Origin: Rhizophagus irregularis | Taxonomy: Eukaryota; Glomeromycota; Glomeromycetes; Glomerales; Glomeraceae | Length of the DNA stretch: 64,000 nt | Reading direction: 5' to 3' | NCBI RefSeq assembly: GCF_026210795.1 | Contig: NC_089436.1 | Location: forward strand, 806,001 to 870,000 | In this document: in pieces, positions 1 to 11,849 of the stretch | How the letters are laid out: every line of letters begins with the position of its first letter | Numbering within the stretch: the stretch's first letter is position 1 | Position numbers and translations under genes: made by a program | Notes under the pieces: model-generated | What the model was told of the DNA's origin: nothing | Databases searched by the model: none | Seen by the model: the letters and a program-made list of their open reading frames with translations, nothing else

Positions 1-699
1 AAGTAATTCTCCTGAATCCATTACGCCATCATTTTTTTAATAAATATAAAGTTAGAAAATTATTGTAAATCCTTCATAGTAAAAATTTAAAGTTTTAATT
101 TATCCAATTAAAAATCAAAAATTATTAATTAAATAGGGGGAAACGGAATATGAAAGGGGGTAATTTACATCTGATCATCGATTTAAGACTAAAGATAAAA
201 TCTGTTTTTAAAGGGGTTTCCTTTTATTATTAATATGAAATAGTTTAAATGCAAAATTTTTTTTTTCTCACGTCCCTTAAAAATTGTACGTAATGACATT
301 TGAAAAAAGCATTGACCACCATGATTTATAATCTGATGATCAAAAATAACAAAAATGACGGATTTATTATTCTTATCTCAATTCTATTACTGTATGTTTT
401 TCTCTCTGATAAGGTTCTTCAAATAAACTTTAATATGGTAGTTACACCTAACAGTCAACTGTTATTTATATCGAAATAACATCACTCGTGCCACTGCATA
501 ATGTATCATAATTTGGCAAGGATAATCTTTAAATTATATGGGAGAGTACTGCGGGAGTCAATAGAAAAAAAAGTCAATTTTTTATTGGTTCATTTTGCTG
601 ATCACAGTCATGTGAACAAAAATTTCTGATTGGTTCCGAGTATTCGGCATTATTGACTTACCCGATTACAATTTGTTCGTAAAGAATTTTTCTTGCAAA
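1..699. other. Intergenic, upstream of first gene
   Basis: A+T-rich sequence with no convincing ORF on either strand. The last 200 bases before the ATG at 700 are presumably promoter and 5' leader, but no motif stands out. Confidence 0.5.
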
Positions 700-1083
700 A
701 TGGCTCTTAGTTATCGAGATTATGAAAATTATGATGACCGCCAAAGTCAGTTGCGACAACGGCAAATCATTGAAAACCATGGTAAAGTCAACTTACACTT
801 CCATCTTAATGAAATTGATCAATTATCGAATGTTCAATTACCGAATGTCAAATTCATAAATTACGGAGAAATGAACGTATTCGTTGAGAAATGCAAGATT
901 TGTGAAAAAGCAATCGATAATAATCCCACCACTACCTGTTGCTGTTCAAATTCGAGTAATTCCACTCCCAAAATTAATTCCATTCCCAGTAATACTTTAT
1001 CTACCATTTTAAAATTTATTTCATTTATTATTATACTTTTTTTACTCTTCGTATTACTTGTAATAATATTTATTTTATTATAG
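700..1083 (+). CDS. Small predicted tail-anchored membrane protein
   Basis: This single-exon ORF encodes 127 residues from the first ATG at 700; the open frame upstream of it has only a TTG and is not a likely eukaryotic start. The N-terminal 90 residues are polar and rich in N, Q, H and E, with short LPNV-type repeats around NVQLPNVKF. A Cys cluster follows (CKIC, then TCCC). The last 24 residues or so are almost purely I/L/F/V and end at the stop, the layout of a tail-anchored protein with its N-terminal part in the cytosol. No family is recognised. Continuous hydrophobicity and a normal stop argue for a real gene; lack of homology evidence limits confidence. Confidence 0.55.
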   Translation: MALSYRDYENYDDRQSQLRQRQIIENHGKVNLHFHLNEIDQLSNVQLPNVKFINYGEMNVFVEKCKICEKAIDNNPTTTCCCSNSSNSTPKINSIPSNTLSTILKFISFIIILFLLFVLLVIIFILL

Positions 1084-2571
1084 TTTACATTTTATATTTT
1101 TTCTTTATCTGTTATTGTATATCCGTTATATTTTATTTTTCTATCATACTCCTCATCAAACGAATAAGTAGTCGAAATAGGCGAGTTTATATTATTAATT
1201 CTAATGCCTTTATATAGCTTGCATCCTAGTGTGTTTTTAATAAACAGATCAGGTCAATCTTTTTTCTATGAATCGCATTTCTTTATGAGTTATTGGAGTG
1301 GGTTGCTGATTTTAAGTAATAGGAAATTTCGTACGATTGCGCATGATTTCACGTATAACGCGTAATTTCTTAACATTCACCCTACTCTCCTGTTATCATG
1401 AATTTAAAGGTATGTGACATGATTATCACTTTATAATGTTAATAACACTTTCCGTAGATGAGAAAATTAAAACGTCTTAGATTTTTAAGCGGTATCATAG
1501 TCTATCAACAAAATGCGTAATAAAGTGAAACGATCATTCCGTTCACTTATAGCAATTTATATCTGGGATCATTTCATAGAACTATGAACAATTGTGATGA
1601 ATTACTTGGTGATTGTTATAGTGATGGTAAAACAGATTATTCGAGGGATGATGATGGGGTAGTGATCACAATCACCACTTTGATATTAATTACTAATGAT
1701 GAAATACTCAAAAAAGAAATGTATATTATTTCAAATATTTTTAAATTTTAATGTTTGGGCTAAACATGGCATTTGATACTTGGTGGTAAAATCTGTGATT
1801 TTTTTACTCAAGATACTTATCATCTATGATTTTACCATCATGTCTTTTATTGAACAAAAAATATGAGAGATCAAAGTTAATTTATGCAAAAGCCTTTACT
1901 TTACCTACACCGCGAGATTTCTTATGTTTTTTCGATTTCTTCTTCAGTGTATGTTCCTTAGGAGCGTTCTTTCTGATGCCGTCGATTTCTCTGGTCTTGT
2001 TCGTTGAAGATTCATGGCTCTAAGATCAAAATTATTAATCGGTATGCGGTATTTATTTTAGCTTTAATAATGAAATATAAGATGGTACATTATTTTTTTT
2101 AATTAAAATGATAGTATACAAAAGATAACCCGCCGTCTAATTCAAATCTAGGTATAATAAGCTCATTGAAGTAAATCGAAACATTAAGGAAAATACGGAT
2201 CTTTATATCTTTCAAATCAAAACTTGAATGTAGATTTAAGAGGAGCTATTCATCAGAAAATCTAAGGAATCCGGCTCATTTGATTTGTTTTATTCAATCA
2301 ATACTATTTTATTATCTCAATGGTAGAAAAAAAAAAGAATTGGGTGCAAAGGTTTACTACTCATGGCACAATCAAAAAATTTTCGGAACTACTAGAACCG
2401 ATTTATATTTTGGTAATGGGAATGTATCAATGTCTAGATCACTATGTTATAGTAATTTAAGCTTTGCCTTATGGACATTAAAATTTCAAATATATTTATT
2501 TATATAATCAAAACCTTATATATATATTATATATAAAATACATAGCTTTAATTAGCAAATTCTTAACTCTT
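1084..2571. other. Intergenic with short coding-like fragments
   Basis: No complete gene is seen. A 55-codon ORF lies at 1584-1751 (+), starting MNNCDELLGD, with no recognised family. Near 1785 and 1835 an imperfect inverted pair (tggtggtaaaatc against gattttaccatca) could form a hairpin. An open frame near 2335-2460 (+) reads WVQRFTTHGTIKKF and ends soon after; it may be debris. A lysine-rich fragment on the minus strand is listed separately. Confidence 0.4.
1882..2019 (-). pseudogene. Orphan lysine-rich exon-like fragment
   Basis: On the minus strand an open frame of 45 codons begins directly after a TTAG acceptor-like site and ends at a TAA at 1882-1884. It reads SHESSTNKTREIDGIRKNAP and then a very basic tail (KEHTLKKKSKKHKKSRGVGK). 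The basic tail resembles the C-terminus of a nucleolar or RNA-binding protein, but no coding sequence that could join it was found in the 500 bases upstream. It could be a 3' exon remnant or chance. Confidence 0.25.
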
Positions 2572-5206
2572 TTAAAAAATATCTCTTTCAATCATAGTTG
2601 CCGCAATAGGATGGTAAAATGACTTATTCTCAGTAAAAGTTTTCTTCGCCAAGTCCGATCCTTTCTTGGTATTTTTCAACATTCTAAATAATATAAAAAA
2701 AAAATTTAATAAGAAATATTAAAACAATATAATGTTTGGATTTTTTGCAGCTTACCTATAAAGAGGTCTAACGTATTTCATTCTTCCTTGTTGAGTTACA
2801 AATTTAACAACATGAGGGAACATGGGTTCATACTCTGCTAATAAACAGACTTTTTGCCATCTATAACAAACTTCAACATTACGAACAGTAGTGAAATTGT
2901 AAGCTTTATCCATTGCAACAATTGATGAATGAGGAAAAGGTGGAAACTCCAATAATCGGTCTAAGAATGCCACTTTTCAAAAAAAAAATTCTTTATATAT
3001 TAGCTTTTTTCCTGTCATAAAAATTTTCCAATTATTTACTTAATACCTACTCTTTTGTAACGTGGTAAATTTCTCGATGTCTGCTGGTGAGAATTCTTTA
3101 AAATTTTCATTGTTTCTTGCCAAATTCCATCTGATTCACAAAACTTATTAATAATTAAATCAACCAATTTGAAAAAAAAAAAATTTAAGATATTCGAACC
3201 TTTCAGCCAATTTATTACATTCTTCTGAAAGCGTTTGGTCAAATTCATTTTTTAATGGTGGCTAAAACAAATGAGAATAAAATATTTATATCTTACTTAT
3301 TTTATAACCAAAAAAAAAAATATTTAATTAAAATTACCATTCCTGGAGAATGTAACCAGCCATTCCAATCAATTTTATCCAATGCATCCTTTTTTGCGGA
3401 TCCAAAAGTTTTTTCCATAAAAGAATATAAGAAATTTTTCCAATCATCTGTGATAATAGATTTACCAGCAAATTCTTCAATATGAGCTTTCATATAAGGT
3501 TCAAAAAATTCAGGACCACCAACTACTTGCTGAATATGGTACAAAAAATTATATCCTTTTTCTATAATAATAATAATAATAATAAAAATAATTATCATCG
3601 TAAACTGCAATTGTTAACTTATCTCTTAACAAGGAGAAATCTTACCATATGAAACACGAGAAAAAGCATCATCAGGATCTATTCCTTTCAATACAGGTTG
3701 TAATGCAGTAAGGGGATTGTCTTCACCAAAAACGGTAACATCCTCCTCTAATTCACTCAATCCAATAATTGAATGAAAATCACTTTCTTTTTCACCATAC
3801 AAACGACCAATAATTTTTCTTTCAAGAAACATGGTCCATCCTTCATTGAGCCAAAAATGTTCCTAAGTAATCAATTATTAATTGTTTATTTTAGTTCTTT
3901 TTTTTTTAATTTGAATATCATCCTTATAAATTACCCAATTTGCAGCTGTGACAAGATTTCCTGTCCAACTATGAGCAACTTCATGAGCAACTACATCAAC
4001 GAGAGATCTATCACCGGCTATTAGCGCGGGAGTAATAAATGTCAAACAGGGATTTTCCATGCCACCGCTTTTGTATTAAAAAACAAATAAAATTAGAACG
4101 TAAAGAAATTTTAAAAGTTTCTTAATTATTAATAATATTATATAAAGGAAAACATGGGTTATAGATACCCTCCGAAGATGTATTAACTTACAAAGGAAAT
4201 GAAGCGGGAAGAACCAACAGATCATACTTCTTCCATTCATAAGGAGTCAAAAGTTTTTCTCCTATAGCAATAAATTTTTCAGTATCTTCAAATTCCCATG
4301 CAGCGTCTTGTATAACTTCTGGTTCGGACCACACAGTTGATCTAGGACCAATTTCTTTTCCTGCCAAATTTCCAACTGCCAAAGCAATTAAGTAAGAGGG
4401 AATTTTAACTTTTTGCTCGAATTTGTAAAGTTTGCTTTTGTCATCATTAATTTCCTCTTCCCCAACACTAATAGCACTCATCAGAGCTCTAAGAGGATGA
4501 GGAACTTGAATATTGGCACTGTAGGTTATTTTGAAACATGGTGTATCTTGACATGGCAAAAGAGATCGTGCATGAATCTAAAAAAAGGTAAAAAAATTTA
4601 ATTTATAATAAATGTAGATATTCTAATACTCATTATCGATTTAATTCTTACTTCTTGACACTGTGTAAAAAGATAAGGATGCTTCTTTCCAACGGTTTGA
4701 CTGTAATATTTATTTTGGTAAGATCTAAGAGAGAAGGCTCGTAGTATTATTTCTGTTGAAATAATAGGTACATTACCTTGGTTCTAACCATTGAATAGCA
4801 GTACCTTGTATCGTAGTGTTGTAGGATATTTCCAATTCGAACTTGGTTCCAGTAGCAAGAGGTTTTTCAAGCTCAATATGCAAGCCAGTCGCTCCAAAAC
4901 AATCAATTTCATTATTAAGGTTAAACTTTATAAGATTATAAATAAAAAAGTGAGTATAACAACATTCCCAAATAAAACGCACTAAGCTACGCTCACCTTT
5001 AGTTGTTTTCCATCTTGTGAAACTGACTTAATAATGAGACTTTTTGTATCAAGAATGACTTTGTTAACGTTATCAGCTATAGTAATTAATCTTAATGTAA
5101 CACTTCCATCAAGAATTTTATGTTCAAAGTCAACTCTTAAATTTAATCCAATATGACTTGTTTGTATTTCGTTGATATTAGATAATGTGCTCGGATCATA
5201 ATACAT
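2572..5206 (-). CDS. LTA4H-like: Leukotriene-A4 hydrolase / M1 aminopeptidase
   Basis: Predicted zinc metalloprotease of family M1, cytosolic; in this family it trims peptides and hydrolyses leukotriene-A4-type epoxides. Eleven exons, read by eye: 5206-4997, 4925-4777, 4700-4652, 4577-4192, 4067-3935, 3862-3646, 3561-3338, 3261-3200, 3130-3051, 2972-2756, 2683-2572. All phases close, giving 612 residues (human LTA4H is 611). The exopeptidase motif GGMEN is at residues 266-270 and the zinc site HEVAH at 293-297, with the third ligand in WLNE at 316, the expected 18-residue spacing. The SYEKG tyrosine region is present, and the helical C-terminal domain ends [15 protein letters not shown]. The start ATG ([15 protein letters not shown]) was preferred because the longer open frame upstream begins with TTG after a stop. 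Exon 1 and its promoter are the source of the tandem array just upstream. Confidence 0.93.
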
Positions 5207-5520
5207 TTTTTCTAACTGAACTATTGAAATTTGTATCAGTTGCGGGCACAATCATCAATCATGACTGTTTTTATTTATAAAATCTTGGGACAGATTGCCG
5301 CCTTTTCATTATTGAAAAATTTTTGTGAGAAAAAGATATTTCCAATCTAAATTTTCATTTTCTTTTCAATAACAGATTGCCGATCAATGTCTCCTGACTA
5401 TCGGGTCGTGTGTATTTTTTAACGAATTTGAAGATCTTAAATAATATAGGATAAATCAATCAATATACGGAAATTACCCGTGAAATATGAGAGGAGGAAT
5501 GTTAAATTAATCCTACGGGT

Positions 5521-7908
5521 TGTTTTCCGTCTTGTGAAACTGACTTACTTTTTGTATCAATGAATGGACTTTGTTAACATTATCAGCTATAGTAATTAAT
5601 CTTAATGTAACACTTCCATCAAGAATTTTATGTTCAAAGTCAACTCTTAAATTTATTGAATTCAATATGACTTGTTTGTATTTCGTTGATACTAGATAAT
5701 TGTGCTCGGATCATAATACATTTTTTCTAACTGAACTACTGAATTTTGTATCGGTTGCGGACACCATCATCAATCATAACTGTTTAAATCTTGGATAGAT
5801 TGCCGCCTTTTCATTGAAAAATTTTTGTGAGAAAAGATATTTCCAATCTGAATTTTCATTTTCTTTTCAATAACCTGTCGTGTGTATTTTTTAATGAATT
5901 GAAAATCTTAAATAATATAGGATAAATCAATTTCAATATACGGAAATTACCCGTGAAATATGAGAGGAGGAATGTTAAATTAATCCTACGGGTTGTTTTC
6001 CGTCTTGTGAAACTGACTTACTTTTTGTATCAATGAATGGACTTTGTTAACATTATCAGCTATAGTAATTAATCTTAATGTAACACTTCCATCAAGAATT
6101 TTATGTTCAAAGTCAACTCTTAAATTTATTGAATTCAATATGACTTGTTTGTATTTCGTTGATACTAGATAATTGTGCTCGGATCATAATACATTTTTTC
6201 TAACTGAACTACTGAATTTTGTATCGGTTGCGGACACCATCATCAATCATAATTGTTTAAATCTTGGATAGATTGCCGCCTTTTCATTGAAAAATTTTTG
6301 TGAGAAAAGATATTTCCAATCTGAATTTTCATTTTCTTTTCAATAACCTGTCGTGTGTATTTTTTAATGAATTGAAAATCTTAAATAATATAGGATAAAT
6401 CAATTTCAATATACGGAAATTACCCGTGAAATATGAGAGGAGGAATGTTAAATTAATCTTACGGGTTGTTTTCCGTCTTGTGAAACTGACTTACTTTTTG
6501 TATCAATGAATGGACTTTGTTAACATTATCAGCTATAGTAATTAATCTTAATGTAACACTTCCATCAAGAATTTTATGTTCAAAGTCAACTCTTAAATTT
6601 ATTGAATTCAATATGACTTGTTTGTATTTCGTTGATACTAGATAATTGTGCTCAGATCATAATACATTTTTTCTAACTGAACTACTGAATTTTGTATCGG
6701 TTGCGGACACCATCATCAATCATAATTGTTTAAATCTTGGATAGATTGCCGCCTTTTCATTGAAAAATTTTTGTGAGAAAAGATATTTCCAATCTGAATT
6801 TTCATTTTCTTTTCAATAACCTGTCGTGTGTATTTTTTAATGAATTGAAAATCTTAAATAATATAGGATAAATCAATTTCAATATACGGAAATTACCCGT
6901 GAAATATGAGAGGAGGAATGTTAAATTAATCCTACGGGTTGTTTTCCGTCTTGTGAAACCGACTTACTTTTTGTATCAATGAATGGACTTTGTTAACATT
7001 ATCAGCTATAGTAATTAATCTTAATGTAACACTTCCATCAAGAATTTTATGTTCAAAGTCAACTCTTAAATTTATTGAATTCAATATGACTTGTTTGTAT
7101 TTCGTTGATACTAGATAATTGTGCTCGGATCATAATACATTTTTTCTAACTGAACTACTGAATTTTGTATCGGTTGCGGACACCATCATCAATCATAATT
7201 GTTTAAATCTTGGATAGATTGCCGCCTTTTCATTGAAAAATTTTTGTGAGAAAAGATATTTCCAATCTGAATTTTCATTTTCTTTTCAATAACCTGTCGT
7301 GTGTATTTTTTAATGAATTGAAAATCTTAAATAATATAGGATAAATCAATTTCAATATACGGAAATTACCCGTGAAATATGAGAGGAGGAATGTTAAATT
7401 AATCCTACGGGTTGTTTTCCGTCTTGTGAAACTGACTTACTTTTTGTATCAATGAATGGACTTTGTTAACATTATCAGCTATAGTAATTAATCTTAATGT
7501 AACACTTCCATCAAGAATTTTATGTTCAAAGTCAACTCTTAAATTTATTGAATTCAATATGACTTGTTTGTATTTCGTTGATACTAGATAATTGTGCTCA
7601 GATCATAATACATTTTTTCTAACTGAACTACTGAATTTTGTATCGGTTGCGGACACCATCATCAATCATAATTGTTTAAATCTTGGATAGATTGCCGCCT
7701 TTTCATTGAAAAATTTTTGTGAGAAAAGATATTTCCAATCTGAATTTTCATTTTCTTTTCAATAACAGATTGCCGATCAATGTCTTCTAACTACCAAGTC
7801 GTGTGTATTTTTTTAACGAATTTGAAGATCTTAAATAATTTAGGATAAATCAATTTCAATATACGGAAATTACCCGTGAAATATGAGAGAGGAATGAACT
7901 TATAGAAT
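5521..7908. repeat. Five tandem copies of LTA4H exon 1 plus promoter
   Basis: Units start at 5521, 5994, 6467, 6940 and 7413, exactly 473 bp apart; the last unit (to about 7908) ends in sequence closer to the parental flank. Each unit is a shortened copy of 5002-5520, which is most of exon 1 of the aminopeptidase gene together with its upstream region. The copies share indels absent from the gene (for example loss of bases near the parental 5029-5040), are nearly identical to each other, and differ by a few substitutions. In the copies the ATG is kept but runs into a TAG after nine codons, so they cannot encode exon 1. Confidence 0.95.
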
Positions 7909-8029
7909 TAGCCTGCTGCAACAACCATCAATGAAATCACGGTATATAACTCAGCAACTTTACTAAATTAATCATAAAATGGAAGCGTTCAGACATTATA
8001 GGAGCAATCGTATTAATCAGTTTTATTAT

Positions 8030-8228
8030 TAGTGTGATCCACGGATTCAGTTATTACGAATATCACCGGAACTTTGGATAAATTTATATGACAATTCAGT
8101 GAATATCCTATGAATATCCGGATGTTACTATCCGGGATTAAATGTTTAGATTTGATAACAGGTAGGATATTCGAATTCAAATCTTTGAACGGAGTGAATA
8201 TCAACTGATAATCCGGATCTAAGCTCTA
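8030..8228. mobile_element. Small foldback element, word GAATATCCGGA
   Basis: A 199-bp segment in which gaatatc, atccgga and their complements recur many times on both strands, so the arms can fold back. The left end begins TAGTGTGATCCACGGATTC and the right end, read on the other strand, TAGAGCTTAGATCCGGATT. Flanks TTTTATTAT (8021-8029) and TTTTATCAC (8229-8237) match at 7 of 9 positions, consistent with a decayed 9-bp target duplication. An ORF can be drawn through it but is not credible. Confidence 0.55.
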
Positions 8229-8237
8229 TTTTATCAC

Positions 8238-8545
8238 TTTCGTAATAATGTGATTAACTTGTGACATATTTTAAAAGTTTTGGTGTTTTGATTCTCACTA
8301 GAAAACAAATTCGTAATATATATAAACTTATAAATCAATGCAATTTTCTATAGAAATATGTTAGATATATAATGAGAAATCTAAAATTTATTTTTATGAA
8401 TAAGGATAATAATTATATTTTATCAAATTATATTATAAATTAAATAATATTATTTACAATTGTACAGGGATATTTACAGTAATTAATTATATATTTAGAA
8501 ATCTATTTTAAATTATAATTATGAATTAAATAATTATTCCCTCCT
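8238..8545. other. Intergenic, downstream of receptor gene
   Basis: A+T-rich, no ORF; probably 3' UTR and terminator of the minus-strand gene that ends at 8546. Confidence 0.5.
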
Positions 8546-9891
8546 TTAAACAATCACCTCAATTTCCTCAATTATTGTATCTTGATCATCGTTTGTTATA
8601 TCTACAGGTGATTTTTCTTCCGGAATCGTTAATAGTGTGGTATGTAATATATTATTTGATCTAGTAACTTGTTGCATTTGTTGCATTTGTTGCATTTGTT
8701 GCACTAGTTGCATCTGTTGCGAGTGTTGCATCTGTTGCATGGTATTTGATGGTGGATTATAATCTCTAAAAGATGCCGTAAGTGATGGAGGTCTTGCAAA
8801 TAAGAAGCTATCATCTCTACAATATGAGTTGGATTTAAAAGTGAGCTTTTCAGGATTGCCATAATAAATACAAGGCAATAAGATTGTAGGCGAATCACTT
8901 TTTGCGAAGATCAGGAATAAAATTATACCACTATAGTAAGTATATAAAAGGAAAAAATCATGTTAATTAACAGTAATAGTGTAACGACATACAAAAATAT
9001 TATTAAACTTATCGTACTTACATAAATGGTTGAGCGAAATCTTCAATCTCTATACCATTTTCCGGATTTTTTATTATATATTGAAAAACAATCCTTGATA
9101 TTAAAGAGACTCCAAGAAAAATTGTATACATAATACTACATATGAACAAACGTATTGAATGTCCTAGTCTTAATGCTGTCCATCGATTTCTTTTCACAGA
9201 AAATTGTTGCCAACGCTTCCATAATAACGTACTAAAGTAAACTATAATTATAAAAGAAAAAAAAATAATACGATATTAATCTTTTTTTAAATATTTATGA
9301 TTATTTAATATGATAAAAAAAAAAAAAAGAAAAAAAAATCTTACAAGTAAATATTAAAGTGATGAAGAATATTGGAAGCATTATTATTAAATATGTTATA
9401 CGTTGTAAATTAGAATTTCGAGGTTTACAAAATAATGGTGTGACGCGGATGCCAAAATTTTCACTTGTGTAAGCATCAGCAAATGAATATGTGTTAAAAC
9501 AAATTGTAAAACACCAATTAATAATTGAAAAAGTCCAAAAATATTTTCTTTCTATTTTTATGTTTCGATTTTCAATTGCGTGCCAAATATAAAATCCTAA
9601 TATAATAGGAAGTATATGTAAAGGATAAAAAAAGAATAAATATATTATTTGTTGTATTAAACATAAAATTCGCGTATCAAATGCTTTATTAATTATATCA
9701 TCTCCATATTTTATTATGTTAGGTAAAAATCCTATAGTATATGCCCACGCTGTTATAAATAATTGTAATTGAGTATATTTCGTGAAATGATTAGATGATA
9801 TACATAATTTAATGATAAGATACGTTAATAATAATAAACTTAAAATATTTAAAGATATAAATACGATGTCAACAGGTGAATATTTTAACAT
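8546..9891 (-). CDS. Seven-transmembrane, GPCR-like receptor
   Basis: Three exons (9891-9345, 9241-9022, 8930-8546) join in frame to 383 residues. Hydrophobic segments fall near residues 8-31, 41-58, 78-102, 117-138, 166-187, 212-236 and 257-272, seven in all, with a short N-terminus and a cytosolic-type tail of about 110 residues. The tail carries a Met/Gln repeat (QMQQMQQMQQ) and an acidic end (DQDTIIEEIEVIV). Topology suits a G-protein-coupled receptor, perhaps of the fungal Git3/cAMP-receptor-like kind, but no diagnostic motif was identified. It could also be a seven-helix protein unrelated to GPCRs. The ATG is followed directly by helix 1, so no signal peptide is expected. Ligand unknown. 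Confidence 0.7.
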
Positions 9892-11849
9892 TTTTATTTT
9901 TATTATTTCCTAATATAGTTAGATCGTTTGTTAAACAAAGATATATATAAAAGAATGACTCCAAAGGAAAAGAGCAGAAATCCCAAAATATTTACATTAA
10001 AGTGTCGCTCTTTTCTTTTTGTAAAATTAATATCTTTACGTTTTTTTTTTTAACGTGAGACGATTAATACTAGATTTTTTTTTTAACATCTCAATAAAAT
10101 GAATAATTGTTGAATATTTATACTTTTTTTTTACTTTTTCTAAATATTTGACTTTTGTATCATAAATTGTCCATAGAAGGAAATACTTTCTCCATATTAT
10201 TATTAAATGGCCTATTTTTCCCGAACCCCTTATCATGTTTCTCATATTTTTTTTTGATGACGTTAAATAGATAAAAATAAAAATAAATAAATCGGAATAT
10301 TATTTCCGATTTATCGGATATTAGAGTTTAACCATTAAATGAAAAAAATTCTTAACTTCTTTGGAAATTAATTAAATTCGAGTGATACTGAGTAACAGCA
10401 TGATGTTCTTCCTTTTTTGTATGTTGTTCTAGAATAAATTGAAATTCTCAGAACCTCGGAAGTCTCCCGCCACAATTACAAATAGTTACACAATTAATAA
10501 TTTTTGTAGTTGATGGCAAATTATGCTTATTTTTTATTTAACAAATAAAAAAATTAAACGCCAAGCCTTTTTTGTTTGTAAATAAAATTTATTATATCTT
10601 TTTTATTATTATTATTAATAATAATTTTTTTATTTTATAGAATATTCTCCTAAATTTTGACTGCGGTCTTTTATTCTTGTCATCAAAAAATGGAATGATC
10701 CGTTTTTTCCCCATTCATAAAGAAACCTTTTTCGGTTTTGTTGAAAGACAAAACCGAAAAAGATCAAAAGATAATCAGATGATTCGGATCACATTCCTCT
10801 AAATCTTTGAATTAATAGATTATTAATATTTTCCAATCTTAACTTTATATGTATAATTAATGATACTCTTTTGTGCTATTTTTGGATATAAAATATTAAT
10901 TTAAGCTCCGAATTTCTAAATTTTTATCATAGTGATATAATTAAATGATTCGAGATGAAACATATTATTAATATTATAATTTATTTTAAATCCGACATTT
11001 CCATCATAAAGTTGTACCATACTTCATACATTCATTCATGTTAAATTATTAAATAATTATTATGTTGCATATTTTGCATCGAAAATTTAAAAATAATCAT
11101 TCGATCTATCATATTTCTTATAATTTATAAATAATCATTTATTATTCTGACAAATATAATGATATAAAAAAATTTTAAAAATGTTAAAATATTTTTAACT
11201 GAAAAATTTGAATCATACATTAGCGAGATTTAAAAATAAATTTTTAAAGGGGGTCCTGATTGTGCATCGTACAAAGATTAACTCCTATGTGGCACATGAC
11301 CGATCTTTGATAGTGGCTTATTGTTTGATCTACATTAATTCCGGTAACATTACAATGTTTAGACTGTTGATGTTACATCTAAATATAACTCTTTACTTGC
11401 CCAAAATTATTGGTTCTAACCCGCCTTTTATACTAAAATATATTGAATGATTTTGTTTAATAAATATTTATATAACTTTCTTTTCTTATTAATTTTTGAA
11501 TGGATGGTAAAACAGTGGTAAAACACTGTCAAATATTTTAAAAAGTACATGATTTTCGTATTAATAATATTAGTATAATAGTTTATTATTTGCAAATGAA
11601 ATTATATATTGTTATTATATTATATTGTTATTATATTTGGTTGTTAATCTGTATTTTCGGTAATTTTAAATTGCCATTTCATTAACTAAAACATTTGGAA
11701 AATGGGCATTAATTACTTTTTTTACTGATTCAAATAATAATAAAAACATATCAATTACATCATCAATTTTAATAAAATTAATCAATTAAATTAGTACATA
11801 TTTAAAATAATAAATATTAATAGTACACATCTTGGCTTTTTTTTTCCGC
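9892..11849. other. Long intergenic region
   Basis: About 2 kb, A+T rich, between the start of the receptor gene and the end of TRAPPC11. No credible gene; short ORFs at 10036-10245 and 11208-11450 have no family features. It contains a perfect hairpin (listed) and small AAT/ATT runs near 10600. Confidence 0.5.
10727..10762. repeat. Perfect 15-bp inverted repeat (hairpin)
   Basis: Arms ctttttcggttttgt and acaaaaccgaaaaag are exact complements separated by the 6-base loop tgaaag. It is isolated from any gene by more than 800 bases. It could be a very small foldback remnant or a cruciform site; no transcription evidence. Confidence 0.8.

Noticed and set aside
5206-5251. Longer N-terminus for the aminopeptidase
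   Set aside because: It would start at TTG directly after an in-frame stop; the ATG at 5206 aligns with the family length (612 against 611).
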